Assembly (NCBI RefSeq): GCF_035982055.1
Contig: NZ_CP108427.1
Location: 6,385,001-6,449,000 of the forward strand
Reading direction: 5' to 3'
Length of the DNA stretch: 64,000 nt
Origin: Streptomyces sp. NBC_01288
GTDB taxonomy: Bacteria > Actinomycetota > Actinomycetes > Streptomycetales > Streptomycetaceae
Of this stretch, positions 15,864-24,884 are shown piece after piece; position 1 is the stretch's first letter; each line of letters opens with the position of its first letter. The translations under genes were made by a program, and so were the position numbers. Below the pieces are notes generated by a model, which searched no databases, had not been told where the DNA came from, and worked only from the letters and a program-made list of their open reading frames with translations.

Positions 15864-15901
15864 CGATGCCCGGTCCGGGGTGAACTCCGGGCCGGGCATC
15901 G
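15864..15901. terminator. Hairpin between oxidoreductase and PTS genes
   Basis: CGATGCCCGG at 15864-15873 is the exact reverse complement of 15892-15901, with a further inner CCGG pairing. It lies between two converging genes. Confidence 0.65.
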
Positions 15902-15922
15902 GGCGTTGTACGTGGCCGAGGG

Positions 15923-17239
<1,317 letters not shown>

Positions 17240-17257
17240 GGACTTCCTCCATCGGGT

Positions 17258-17290
17258 GGTGGTCTACACCACTCAGTGGTGTAGACCTGT
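17258..17290. promoter_or_regulatory. Paired DasR-responsive elements (dre) before nagE2
   Basis: GGTGGTCTACACCACT (17258-17273) and AGTGGTGTAGACCTGT (17275-17290) both match the dre consensus ACTGGTCTAGACCACT known for DasR. They are nearly abutting and lie 19-51 bases before the nagE2 start, so DasR would block the promoter until glucosamine-6-phosphate releases it. Confidence 0.88.
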
Positions 17291-17387
17291 TGTAGCAGAT
17301 GAAGTCCGCATAAAGGAACCCGCGAATCCTGCGACCGAATCGCTACGCGACGTACACGACGATGTACACGACGGCACACGCGAAGAA

Positions 17388-17416
17388 GGGCCCCCGGACC
17401 GATGGTCCGGGGGCCC
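17388..17416 (-). terminator. Terminator downstream of nagE1
   Basis: A perfect 13-bp stem (17388-17400 with 17404-17416) and 3-base loop. Read on the minus strand it is followed by TTCTTCG, fitting termination of the leftward nagE1 transcript. Confidence 0.85.
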
Positions 17417-17444
17417 AACTCGCTTGCCCTGCCTGCCTGTTCCG

Positions 17445-18737
17445 TCAGGCTTTGGTGACGTCCTCGCGCTCGTCCTCCGGCTCGCGCCCCGGCGTCTTCA
17501 GGTCGAACTTCGTGATCGCGAAACGGAAGACGACGTAGTACACCGCCGCGAAGCACAGCCCGATCGGAATGATCGCCCACGGTTTCGTCGCCAGGTTCCA
17601 GTTGATCGCGTAGTCGATCAGCCCCGCCGAGAAGCTGAACCCGTCGTGCACCCCCAGCCCCCAGGTCACCGCCATCGACACCCCGGTCAGCACCGCGTGG
17701 ACCGCGTAGAGGACCGGCGCGATGAACAGGAACGAGTACTCGATGGGCTCGGTGATGCCGGTCACGAAGGACGTCAGCGCGACCGAGAGCATGAGGCCGC
17801 CCACCTCCTTGCGACGGCTCGGCTTCGCGCAGTGTGCGATCGCGAGCGCCGCCGCCGGCAGCGCGAACATCATGATCGGGAAGAACCCCGAGGTGAACTG
17901 CCCCGCGTGCGGGTCGCCCGCCAGGAACATGTTGATGTCACCGTGCACCACCGTCCCGTCCGGCTTTGTGTAGCTGCCGAACTGGAACCAGATGGGCACG
18001 TTCAGGAACTGGTGCAGCCCCACGACCAGCAGCGCCCGGTTGGCGAGACCGAACACCCCCGCGCCCAGGGCGCCCCGCGCGCTCAGCCAGTCGCTGAAAT
18101 GCTCAAGGCCGGTGCCGATCGGCGGCCAGACCCACAGCGCCACCGCCGCCACCGCGATCGCCACGAACGACATGATGATCGGCACCAGCCGCCGCCCGTT
18201 GAAGAAGCCGAGCCAGTCCACCAGCTTCGTACGGTGGTACCGCGCCCAGAAGAACGCGGTCAGCAGCCCCAGCACGATCCCGCCGAACACCCCGGGATTC
18301 TGGTACGTGAACACCGAGACCGAGTGATCGGCGGCCTGGCACCCGATGCCGGGCACCACGTTCGTACCGCCCGTGCAGTCCTTCGGGAACTGGCGCAACA
18401 CGTTGTAGTAGACGAGGAAGCCGACGAGTCCGGCCAGTGCCGTCGACCCGTCCGACTTCTTCGCCATGCCGATCGAGACACCCACACAGAACAGCAGCGG
18501 CAGCCCGAGCTGCCCGTCGAGCAGCGCCCCGCCCGCGCCCGCCATCACCTTCGAGACATTGGTCCACCCCAGCCCGTCGTCCCCGAACACGTCCGGCTGC
18601 CCGAGCCGGTTGAGGATGCCGGCCGCCGGCAGTACGGCGATGGGGAGTTGGAGACTGCGGCCCATCTTCTGCAACCCCTGGAACAGGCTGCCCCAAAGGG
18701 TCCGCCCAGGACGGGCGGCGGCACTGTCGGCACTCAT
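17445..18737 (-). CDS. nagE1: PTS permease EIIC paralogue (GlcNAc/glucose type)
   Basis: A 430-aa EIIC closely related to the neighbouring nagE2 (shared LQLPIAVLPAAGILNRLGQ and FGLANRAL..GLHQFLN, and the same C-terminal FAITKFDLKTPGRE). One difference is a longer periplasmic loop with two Cys (FPKDCTGGT and PGIGCQ, about residues 108-130), absent from nagE2. ATG 18737 is chosen because it begins the family N-terminus; upstream residues are translation of the operator region. A dre site lies 18-33 bases upstream and is shared with the divergent EIIB gene. In S. coelicolor the equivalent gene is not the main GlcNAc carrier, so its substrate may differ. Confidence 0.82.
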   Translation of the reverse strand: MSADSAAARPGRTLWGSLFQGLQKMGRSLQLPIAVLPAAGILNRLGQPDVFGDDGLGWTNVSKVMAGAGGALLDGQLGLPLLFCVGVSIGMAKKSDGSTALAGLVGFLVYYNVLRQFPKDCTGGTNVVPGIGCQAADHSVSVFTYQNPGVFGGIVLGLLTAFFWARYHRTKLVDWLGFFNGRRLVPIIMSFVAIAVAAVALWVWPPIGTGLEHFSDWLSARGALGAGVFGLANRALLVVGLHQFLNVPIWFQFGSYTKPDGTVVHGDINMFLAGDPHAGQFTSGFFPIMMFALPAAALAIAHCAKPSRRKEVGGLMLSVALTSFVTGITEPIEYSFLFIAPVLYAVHAVLTGVSMAVTWGLGVHDGFSFSAGLIDYAINWNLATKPWAIIPIGLCFAAVYYVVFRFAITKFDLKTPGREPEDEREDVTKA

Positions 18738-18754
18738 GGACGCCCCTCGGTAAT

Positions 18755-18770
18755 GTGGTGTAGACCAGTT
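18755..18770. promoter_or_regulatory. DasR-responsive element between nagE1 and nagF
   Basis: GTGGTGTAGACCAGTT; the reverse strand reads AACTGGTCTACACCAC, close to the dre consensus. It sits in the divergent promoter region and probably controls both genes. Confidence 0.85.
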
Positions 18771-18879
18771 GGCGACGTGATCGTTCACCATCATTCGGCA
18801 CGCACGACATGACCGCTCGCGAAGCTGGGCCAACTGTGGGTTACTGCGACAAAGCGGTTCGGATCAGGGAGAGAACAAC

Positions 18880-19113
18880 ATGGCCACCAAGGCTGAGAAG
18901 ATCGTTGCCGGGCTGGGCGGCATCGACAACATCGAAGAGGTCGAGGGCTGCATCACCCGCCTGCGCACCGAGGTCAAGGACCCGGCCCTCGTCGACGACG
19001 TTGCCCTGAAAGCCGCCGGCGCCCACGGCGTCGTCAAGATGGGCACGGCCATCCAGGTCGTCATCGGCACGGACGCGGACCCGATCGCGGCGGACATCGA
19101 AGACATGATGTGA
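18880..19113 (+). CDS. nagF: PTS EIIB component for GlcNAc
   Basis: A 77-aa standalone EIIB of the glucose/sucrose class. The phosphorylated Cys is in the signature EEVEGCITRLR (C24), and GVVKMGTAIQVVIG is the conserved second half. It passes phosphate from EIIA to the sugar bound by the EIIC partners encoded divergently. ATG 18880 is preceded by GGGAGAGAAC. A tandem hairpin follows. It corresponds by position to nagF of S. coelicolor. Confidence 0.92.
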   Translation: MATKAEKIVAGLGGIDNIEEVEGCITRLRTEVKDPALVDDVALKAAGAHGVVKMGTAIQVVIGTDADPIAADIEDMM

Positions 19114-19157
19114 AGCGCGGGGATCGTTCCCGGCTTTGACCCCCGCTTCACGTATTG

Positions 19158-19190
19158 AGGGGCTCTTCCCACCGCGGGAGGAGCCCCTTC
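19158..19190 (+). terminator. Terminator after nagF
   Basis: AGGGGCTC at 19158-19165 pairs with GAGCCCCT at 19181-19188, with further pairing inside, then TCCTC. A weaker imperfect hairpin (GTGAAGCG with CGCTTCAC) lies just before, at about 19111-19151. Confidence 0.75.
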
Positions 19191-19215
19191 CTCATGTACC
19201 ACTAGGCTCTTCGCC

Positions 19216-19953
19216 ATGTCTCGAATCGACGGCCGCACCCCCGAACAGCTCCGCCCCGTCACCATCGAACGCGGCTGGAGCAAGCACGCCGAGGGCTCCG
19301 TCCTCGTCTCCTTCGGCGACACGAAGGTCTTCTGCACCGCCTCGGTCACCGAGGGCGTCCCCCGTTGGCGCAAGGGCAGCGGCGAGGGCTGGGTCACCGC
19401 GGAGTACTCCATGCTGCCCCGCGCCACCAACACCCGCGGCGACCGCGAGTCCGTCCGCGGCAAGATCGGCGGCCGCACCCACGAGATCAGCCGCCTCATC
19501 GGCCGCTCGCTCCGCGCGGTCATCGACTACAAGGCCCTCGGCGAGAACACCATCGTCCTCGACTGCGACGTCCTCCAGGCCGACGGCGGCACCCGTACGG
19601 CGGCCATCACCGGCGCGTACGTCGCGCTGGCGGACGCGGTGACCTGGGCCCAGGGCAAGAAGCTCATCAAGGCCGGCCGCCAGCCGCTCACCGGCACGGT
19701 CAGCGCCGTGTCGGTCGGCATCGTCGGCGGAGTCCCGCTCCTGGACCTCTGCTACGAGGAGGACGTCCGCGCCGAGACCGACATGAACGTCGTCTGCACC
19801 GGCGACGGCCGCTTCGTCGAGGTCCAGGGCACGGCCGAGGCGGAGCCCTTCGCGCGCGACGAACTCAACGCCCTCCTCGACCTCGCGGTCGCCGGCTGCG
19901 ACGAGCTGACCGCCGTACAGCGAAAGGCACTTGAGGCCGCGCTGGAGAAGTAG
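19216..19953 (+). CDS. rph: Ribonuclease PH
   Basis: A 245-aa phosphorolytic 3'-5' exoribonuclease that trims tRNA 3' ends. Family features are dense: RPVTIERGWSKHAEGSVLV at the N-terminus, EYSMLPRATNTR (about 61-72), the RNA-binding RTHEISRLIGRSLRAV, DCDVLQADGGTRTAAI, and FVEVQGTAEAEPF. The length is standard. The rdgB gene lies downstream on the same strand, a pairing common in bacteria, but here a lipoprotein-like gene separates the two. Confidence 0.97.
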   Translation: MSRIDGRTPEQLRPVTIERGWSKHAEGSVLVSFGDTKVFCTASVTEGVPRWRKGSGEGWVTAEYSMLPRATNTRGDRESVRGKIGGRTHEISRLIGRSLRAVIDYKALGENTIVLDCDVLQADGGTRTAAITGAYVALADAVTWAQGKKLIKAGRQPLTGTVSAVSVGIVGGVPLLDLCYEEDVRAETDMNVVCTGDGRFVEVQGTAEAEPFARDELNALLDLAVAGCDELTAVQRKALEAALEK

Positions 19954-20108
19954 GAGGCTTGGGCGGTCAGGTAAAGGGCGCACCAAGGTCGTACCAAGAG
20001 AGGCGGGCCGCGGGGGCAACCCGGCGGCCCGCCCCCGCGTCCCTACGCATACGGAACGGAAACGGGGAGTGGCCGCCGAGGCCCGCCCCACGGGGAGGAA
20101 ACCGAACC

Positions 20109-20522
20109 ATGGCCGCCGCAAGCCGACGAAGCCGCAGCAGTCGACGCCGTATCGCCATAGCCGCCACCGTCGCGGTGATCGGCCTGACCGCCGGCCTCGC
20201 CACCGGCTGCGACGCCGTCGACAAGGCCATCGACTGCGTCCAGACCGCCGACACCATCGCCGACAGCGTCACCGGCCTCCAACAGGCGGTGGAGAACGCG
20301 GCCGACGACCCCACCCAGACCGACGCGTCCCTCAACTCCATCGAGAAGGACCTCGACAAGATCGGCGACAAGACCGACAACGCGGACGTCAACAAGGCGG
20401 TGGACGACCTCAGCAAGGCCGTCGACAACGTCCGTGCGGCGGTCAAGAACGGCGACAACACGCCCGACATCAGCCCGGTCACGGACGCGGCGGGCGAACT
20501 GACGAAGGTCTGCACGTCGTAG
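20109..20522 (+). CDS. Small exported protein, possible lipoprotein
   Basis: A 137-aa protein with an Arg-rich N-terminus, a hydrophobic helix (IAIAATVAVIGLTAGLA, about 15-31) and then TGCDAVDKAIDC. Cys34 after LATG could be a lipobox Cys, although the sequence fits the consensus only loosely. The mature part is a low-complexity amphipathic helix rich in Asp, Lys and Ala (KDLDKIGDKTDNADVNKAV), probably a coiled coil on the cell surface. A strong GGAGG precedes ATG 20109. The preceding 155-base gap holds a hairpin at 20003-20032. I do not recognise a function. Confidence 0.7.
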   Translation: MAAASRRSRSSRRRIAIAATVAVIGLTAGLATGCDAVDKAIDCVQTADTIADSVTGLQQAVENAADDPTQTDASLNSIEKDLDKIGDKTDNADVNKAVDDLSKAVDNVRAAVKNGDNTPDISPVTDAAGELTKVCTS

Positions 20523-20553
20523 TCGTGTGACGGGGGTTGGAATACTGACCGCC

Positions 20554-21156
20554 ATGACACGCCTGATCCTCGCCACCCGCAACGCCGGCAAAATCACCGA
20601 ACTGAGGTCGATCCTCACCGCCGCGGCCCTGCCCCACGACCTCGTCGGCGCGGAGTCCTACCCCGACATCCCCGACGTCAAGGAAACGGGCGTGACCTTC
20701 GCGGAGAACGCCCTCCTGAAGGCCCACGCCCTGGCCCAGGCAACAGGCCTCCCGGCGGTCGCCGACGACTCGGGCCTCTGCGTGGACGTCCTGAACGGCG
20801 CCCCCGGCATCTTCTCGGCCCGCTGGTCCGGCCAACACGGCGACGACCAGGCCAACTTGAACCTCCTCCTGGCCCAGCTCTCGGACATCGCGGACGAACA
20901 CCGGGGCGCCCACTTCGCCTGCGCGGCGGCCCTGGCTCTGCCGGACGGCACGGAGCGGGTGGTCGAGGGTCAGCTGCGGGGGGTGCTGCGCCATGTGCCG
21001 GTGGGCACGAACGGCTTCGGCTACGACCCGATCCTCCAGCCGGAGGGCGAGACGCGGACCTGCGCGGAACTCACGGCGGACGAGAAGAACGCGATCAGCC
21101 ACCGGGGGAAGGCGTTCCGGGCGCTGGTGCCGGTGGTTCGGGAGCTGTTGGGCTGA
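20554..21156 (+). CDS. rdgB: RdgB/HAM1-family XTP/dITP pyrophosphatase
   Basis: A 200-aa house-cleaning nucleotide pyrophosphatase that hydrolyses dITP, XTP and related deaminated purine nucleotides to their monophosphates. Visible motifs: LATRNAGKITELRSIL at residues 4-19 (phosphate-binding TxNxxK), ADDSGLCVDVLNGAPGIFSARW near 69-92, and GYDPIL near 157. The ATG at 20554 begins the family N-terminus directly; an earlier start would add nine residues. Confidence 0.96.
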   Translation: MTRLILATRNAGKITELRSILTAAALPHDLVGAESYPDIPDVKETGVTFAENALLKAHALAQATGLPAVADDSGLCVDVLNGAPGIFSARWSGQHGDDQANLNLLLAQLSDIADEHRGAHFACAAALALPDGTERVVEGQLRGVLRHVPVGTNGFGYDPILQPEGETRTCAELTADEKNAISHRGKAFRALVPVVRELLG

Positions 21157-21202
21157 GTGCGGAAGGGCGCACCCCGGAGTCGGTGGCGCGCCCTTCACGA
21201 AG

Positions 21203-21278
21203 TGGGCCCGGTGGGACTCGAACCCACGACACACCGGCTCTAAACCGGCGCCCTCTAGGCCAGCTGGGGTACGGGCCC
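21203..21278 (-). tRNA. tRNA with anticodon UAG (reads CUA, Leu by codon), short variable loop
   Basis: On the minus strand a full cloverleaf is visible: acceptor GGGCCCG/CGGGCCC, anticodon stem GCCGG/CCGGT with loop TTTAGAG, and T-arm GTGGG-TTCGAGT-CCCAC, with discriminator A and no encoded CCA. The anticodon is UAG, which pairs with the leucine codon CUA. The variable region is only about 5 bases, whereas bacterial tRNA-Leu normally has a long variable arm. The D-stem has three G:C pairs and a large loop. Its stop-proximal neighbour, an HNH endonuclease gene, ends 10 bases before the tRNA 5' end on the same strand. Confidence 0.85.
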
Positions 21279-21288
21279 ACAGCACGGC

Positions 21289-22146
21289 CTACTCTACTGT
21301 GTGCCTCTGCGAGGGCGTACGCGGAGATCGATTCGCGAAGGTCTTCGTCTGGCTGTGACAGGACGGGCACAGATACCGCAGGTTCTCCTTCCTGTTGTCC
21401 AGCCGGTCCCCGTTGATGTGGTCGATCTCCAGAACGAGCCGCTTTCCCTGCCACACATCACCGACACCGCAGGTTTCACAGATGTGCGGGACGCCCACGT
21501 CGTCGAGTGCCCGTCTCAGTTGCACCGTCTTGGTACGGGACGAACCCGATTCCAGCCGCACCAGGATCTGGGCGGCGGACTTACGATCCTTCCCGGGAAC
21601 GCCGCGGCGGTGTCCCTGGCCGACGAAATGACCGACCGACAGGTCGTGGGCCGCCACGCTCCTCTTGAGGCGCTCGCGCGCTGCCCCGTTGTCGACGATG
21701 CCGAGCAGCTTCAGGACACCCGCGATGCTCCGGGACGAAGCCACAGCAGGAGCGAGTCGGTCGTACGGCAGGATTCCCGGGCCGTATCTGCGCCCGCTGA
21801 CGAAGTGTGAGGTGTCGATCCCGAACTGGTCGAGCTTCTTGCGGATGTGGCTGTACGGGCTGTCACGCGGATCGAGGCCCATGTACTCCAACATCTCCCG
21901 GATGCTGGCCGAACAGGCCGCGGCCTCCTGCAGAAGCGTCTTCGAGTAGCTTCGCCGCTCTCGTTCGGGCATCGGCTCGTCGATGAAGTGCGAGGTGTCG
22001 ATCCCGTAGTGCTCAAGCCTCCCGCGCAGGTAGTTGCGTGGCGCGCTGCCCATCGGAGCGTTCAGTCTGCGCATCAGATCGACGAGGCTCGCGGAGGAGG
22101 CTGCGGTACGGGCGAGCAAGTCGCGCGTGTATTTCGCGGAGCTCAT
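21289..22146 (-). CDS. HNH endonuclease with three N-terminal repeat modules
   Basis: A 285-aa protein. The C-terminal HNH/zinc domain has CETCG, then LVLEIDHINGDRLDNRKENL, then CPSCHSQTK (about 225-270). The N-terminal 180 residues are three copies of a module of about 60 residues, each a helix set ending in a motif like GIDTSHF (near 48-54 and 112-118, with DLSVGHF near 173). These look like small DNA-binding repeats that would give site specificity. The ATG overlaps the stop of the paralogous gene upstream (ATGA), so the two are translationally coupled. The tRNA follows 10 bases after the stop. Role is unknown: a homing-type nuclease, a nicking enzyme or a domesticated phage protein. Confidence 0.8.
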   Translation of the reverse strand: MSSAKYTRDLLARTAASSASLVDLMRRLNAPMGSAPRNYLRGRLEHYGIDTSHFIDEPMPERERRSYSKTLLQEAAACSASIREMLEYMGLDPRDSPYSHIRKKLDQFGIDTSHFVSGRRYGPGILPYDRLAPAVASSRSIAGVLKLLGIVDNGAARERLKRSVAAHDLSVGHFVGQGHRRGVPGKDRKSAAQILVRLESGSSRTKTVQLRRALDDVGVPHICETCGVGDVWQGKRLVLEIDHINGDRLDNRKENLRYLCPSCHSQTKTFANRSPRTPSQRHTVE

Positions 22147-22769
22147 CCCCGGGCCCTCCGCTTACGGCCTCGGTAAGTGTCCGTCACCGCATGGCAGTTG
22201 GGGCACAGCAACTGGAGGTTCTCCTGGCGGTTGTCCCACCAGTCGCCGTTGATGTGGTCCACCTCAAGCCTCAGTGGCAGACCATTCCGCTCCGGCCCCG
22301 TGCCGCACATGGTGCAGCGTTCCTCGACGCCGGCATGGAGCAGTGCGCGGCGCAGGCGGTCACCCGGCACTCTTCCGTCCTCTGCGGAGCGGAGACAGAG
22401 AGCGCCCCCGAGCGAACCTTTGGGACGCCCTCGTCGTACGGCCACGAAGTGGCTCGTGTCGATTCCGAGAGCGGCGATACGGCGACTGATGTGGGTCTGA
22501 TTACCACCGACCTGGCTGATCCCGAGGTGTCGTACGACGTCCTTGACGCTGGTCGACGTCGCCACGGCCGCCCGAAGCCGCTCCTCGGTATGGCGAACCT
22601 GGTTCGTCGCGAAATGGGAGATGTCGATGTCAGCTTCGGCCATCTTCTGGCGCAGATAGCGCCTGCTGCCAGGTGTGGGACTGCCTCCGCACCATCGGAC
22701 CGCGTCATCGATGTGCCTCGTGCGGCGAGCTGCCTCTTCCCGTAACTGGCGGGTGTACCGGGCTGCCAC
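22143..22769 (-). CDS. HNH endonuclease with two N-terminal repeat modules
   Basis: A 208-aa paralogue of the downstream gene. Two repeat modules end in DIDISHF (about 47-53) and GIDTSHF (about 101-107), followed by an HNH/zinc domain (CTMCG, LEVDHINGDWWDNRQENL, CPNCHAVT). The start is GTG 22769 with GGAGG 5 bases upstream. It is the promoter-proximal member of the pair, which may also drive the tRNA. Difference in module number between the two proteins suggests different target sites. Confidence 0.8.
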   Translation of the reverse strand: MAARYTRQLREEAARRTRHIDDAVRWCGGSPTPGSRRYLRQKMAEADIDISHFATNQVRHTEERLRAAVATSTSVKDVVRHLGISQVGGNQTHISRRIAALGIDTSHFVAVRRGRPKGSLGGALCLRSAEDGRVPGDRLRRALLHAGVEERCTMCGTGPERNGLPLRLEVDHINGDWWDNRQENLQLLCPNCHAVTDTYRGRKRRARG

Positions 22770-22923
22770 GTTCCCCTCCGATCTCGACCACGTGTTCGTG
22801 GTCTCGAATGGAGTAACGAACCGCTTATCGGACAGTCACGCCCGAACCGTAAAGCGGTTGGTAGACTGCGGGTCGCTGAAGCCTTCCAGGAACGGACCCT
22901 TGTCCGCCCGGGAGGCTTTTTTC

Positions 22924-23472
22924 ATGACCTCTTTCGCGGCAGCAGCGCACATACACGTACGACCAGCCACCCCCGCCGACCGCCCCGCCGTCGAGCGGCT
23001 GTGGCTGATGTTTCGGCATGACCTGTCCGAGTTCACGCCCGGAGCGCAAGTGCAACCTCAACTGCCCAACCCGGACGGCACGTTCCGCAGTGAGCGGGTG
23101 ACCGCGGCGTTCGGGGACTCCGGTGACTGGGCGCCGTATCTCTTCTGGAGTGGGGAGCGGCCCGTCGGGTTCGCGTTCGTGCGGGGGATCAGTTCGCCCA
23201 CCCGGATCCTCAACAGCTTCTTCGTCGTGCGCGGTGCCCGGCGGGCCAGGGTCGGGGTGCGGGCCGTGCGGGATGTCGTCGCGCGGTATCCGGGGGAGTG
23301 GGAGGTCGCGTTTCAGGACGCCAATCCGGGGGCCGTGGCGTTCTGGCGGCGGGTCGGTGAGGAGCTTGCCCCGGGGGAGTGGGGCGAGGAGCGCAGGTCG
23401 GTTCCCGGGCGGGCCGACCTGCCTCCTGATGTGTGGATCTCGTTCAGGTACGGAAAGGCGGTAGAGGCCTAG
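22924..23472 (+). CDS. GNAT-family N-acetyltransferase
   Basis: A 182-aa acetyltransferase-like protein. The N-terminal VRPATPADRPAVERLW and the central strand WSGERPVGFAFVRG fit the GNAT fold, as does the closing EVAFQDANPGAVAFWRRVG. The acetyl-CoA loop (usually R/QxxGxG/A) is degenerate (RRARVGVRAVR), so activity is not certain. GGGAGG lies 12 bases before ATG 22924. The upstream 154-base gap has GGTAGACT, a possible -10 region, at about 22858. Confidence 0.8.
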   Translation: MTSFAAAAHIHVRPATPADRPAVERLWLMFRHDLSEFTPGAQVQPQLPNPDGTFRSERVTAAFGDSGDWAPYLFWSGERPVGFAFVRGISSPTRILNSFFVVRGARRARVGVRAVRDVVARYPGEWEVAFQDANPGAVAFWRRVGEELAPGEWGEERRSVPGRADLPPDVWISFRYGKAVEA

Positions 23473-23484
23473 AGCCCCGGAGCC

Positions 23485-23952
23485 TCAGACGCCCAGGTCC
23501 TTGATGATCTTCGCCACGTGGCCCGTCGCCCGTACGTTGTACAGCGCGTGTTCGACCTTGCCGGACTCGTCCACGATGATCGTGGAGCGGATGACGCCCA
23601 TGTAGGTCTTGCCGTAGTTCTTCTTCTCGCCGAAGGCCGCGTAGGCGTCGAGGGTCTTCTTGTCGGGGTCCGCGAGGAGGGTGACCTTGAGGTTCTCCTT
23701 CTCGCGGAACTTGGCGAGCTTCTCCGGCTTGTCGGGGGAGATGCCGATGACGTCGTAGCCGGCGCCCGTCAGCAGGTCCAGGTTGTCCGTGAAGTCGCAG
23801 GCTTGCTTGGTGCAGCCGGGGGTCAGGGCCGCCGGGTAGAAGTAGACGATGACCTTGCGGCCCTTGTGGTCGGCGAGGGAGACCTCGTTGCCGTCGGCGT
23901 CGGGGAGCGTGAAGGCGGGGGCAACGTCCCCGGGCTGGAGTCGTTCACTCAT
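23485..23952 (-). CDS. bcp: Thioredoxin-dependent peroxiredoxin (Bcp/PrxQ)
   Basis: A 155-aa peroxiredoxin that reduces hydrogen peroxide and organic peroxides. The peroxidatic Cys is in YFYPAALTPGCTKQACDF (C46), with the resolving Cys five residues later (C51), the spacing of the PrxQ/Bcp class. An Ala-Ala replaces the usual Lys-Ala before LTPGC. The start at ATG 23952 is the family start; an upstream frame is noise. It is divergent from the DUF3618 gene. Confidence 0.94.
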   Translation of the reverse strand: MSERLQPGDVAPAFTLPDADGNEVSLADHKGRKVIVYFYPAALTPGCTKQACDFTDNLDLLTGAGYDVIGISPDKPEKLAKFREKENLKVTLLADPDKKTLDAYAAFGEKKNYGKTYMGVIRSTIIVDESGKVEHALYNVRATGHVAKIIKDLGV

Positions 23953-24046
23953 CGCGCTAGCGTAACCGGGGGTGCTGACAGTGCACTCCGCGCGAGAGCT
24001 GACAGACTGTCCGGCACAAGTACCAGCAGACTTCGGAGGCCGTACG

Positions 24047-24394
24047 GTGACGGACACGTCGAACACGCCGGACACCAGAACCCCGGCGCAGATCGAGGCG
24101 GACATCAAGCGCCGCCGCGATGTCCTCGCCGACACGCTCGACGAGATCGGGGTGCGGGTGCACCCGAAGACCATCGTTGGCGACGCGAAGGCGAAGGTCG
24201 CGTCCAGCATCGATCACACCCTCGGCAGGGCGTACGTCGGTGTCAACCGGGTCGTGAGTGACGTCAAGGGTCAGTTCGTCGACGAAGAGGGTGCGCCGCG
24301 CGTCGAGCGGATCGTTCCTGTGGCTCTCGTTGCCGTCGGCGTCGTGGGGTTGTTCGTCCTCGGGTCCCGGCGTCGTAACGGTCGTAAGGGCTGA
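24047..24394 (+). CDS. DUF3618 membrane-tethered protein
   Basis: A 115-aa protein with the DUF3618 N-terminal helix (RTPAQIEADIKRRRDVLADTLDEIGVRV, helical and charged) and one C-terminal membrane helix (PVALVAVGVVGLFVLG) followed by positive residues. It probably sits with its N-terminus in the cytoplasm. The function is unknown; the family is often next to bcp and groES-like genes in Streptomyces. GTG 24047 has GGAGG 7 bases upstream. Confidence 0.85.
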   Translation: MTDTSNTPDTRTPAQIEADIKRRRDVLADTLDEIGVRVHPKTIVGDAKAKVASSIDHTLGRAYVGVNRVVSDVKGQFVDEEGAPRVERIVPVALVAVGVVGLFVLGSRRRNGRKG

Positions 24395-24450
24395 AACCGT
24401 GGGTGACCCGCCCGCGTACGGACGGGTCCTGGGCAGGTAGGTTCGTGGGC

Positions 24451-24807
24451 GTGAGCGCCAAGAGAGACGAGCAGAGCACCCAGCACGACAAGCTGCCCAT
24501 CCGGATGCTGCACGACCGTGTGCTCGTGCGGCAGGACAAGAGCGAGGGCGAGCGGCGTTCGGGTGGCGGGATCCTGATCCCCGCGACGGCGGCCGTGGGG
24601 CGCCGGCTGGCCTGGGCCGACGTCGTCGCCGTAGGCCAGAACGTGCGGACCGTGGAGCCCGGCGACCGGGTCCTCTACGACCCCGAGGACCGCGCCGAGG
24701 TCGAGGTGCGCGGAGTCGCCTACGTCCTCATGCGCGAGCGGGATCTGCACGCCGTCGCCGCGGACCGGTTCGAGGGGTCCGAGGACTCGACGGGTTTGTA
24801 CCTGTAG
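24451..24807 (+). CDS. GroES-like co-chaperonin paralogue
   Basis: A 118-aa protein of the Cpn10 fold: KLPIRMLHDRVLVRQD, then the mobile-loop region SEGERRSGGGILIPATA, and VEPGDRVLYDP. No groEL is adjacent, so it is a second GroES-like protein, not the main groES. A tail of about 15 residues (RFEGSEDSTGLYL) extends past the fold. GTG 24451 is taken as the start. Confidence 0.88.
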   Translation: MSAKRDEQSTQHDKLPIRMLHDRVLVRQDKSEGERRSGGGILIPATAAVGRRLAWADVVAVGQNVRTVEPGDRVLYDPEDRAEVEVRGVAYVLMRERDLHAVAADRFEGSEDSTGLYL

Positions 24808-24813
24808 TACGAA

Positions 24814-24860
24814 GGCCGAAGGGGCCGGTGACGATCGTCACCGGCCCCTTCGGCCGTCTT
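24814..24860. terminator. 19-bp perfect hairpin after the GroES-like gene
   Basis: Bases 24814-24832 pair perfectly with 24837-24855 around a GATC loop, followed by GTCTTCT. A very stable terminator. Confidence 0.85.
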
Positions 24861-24884
24861 CTGCCGCGTGCCAAGGTGCCTGTC

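Noticed and set aside
21203..21278. Amber-suppressor tRNA
   Set aside because: The anticodon is UAG, which reads CUA; a suppressor of the UAG stop codon would need anticodon CUA.
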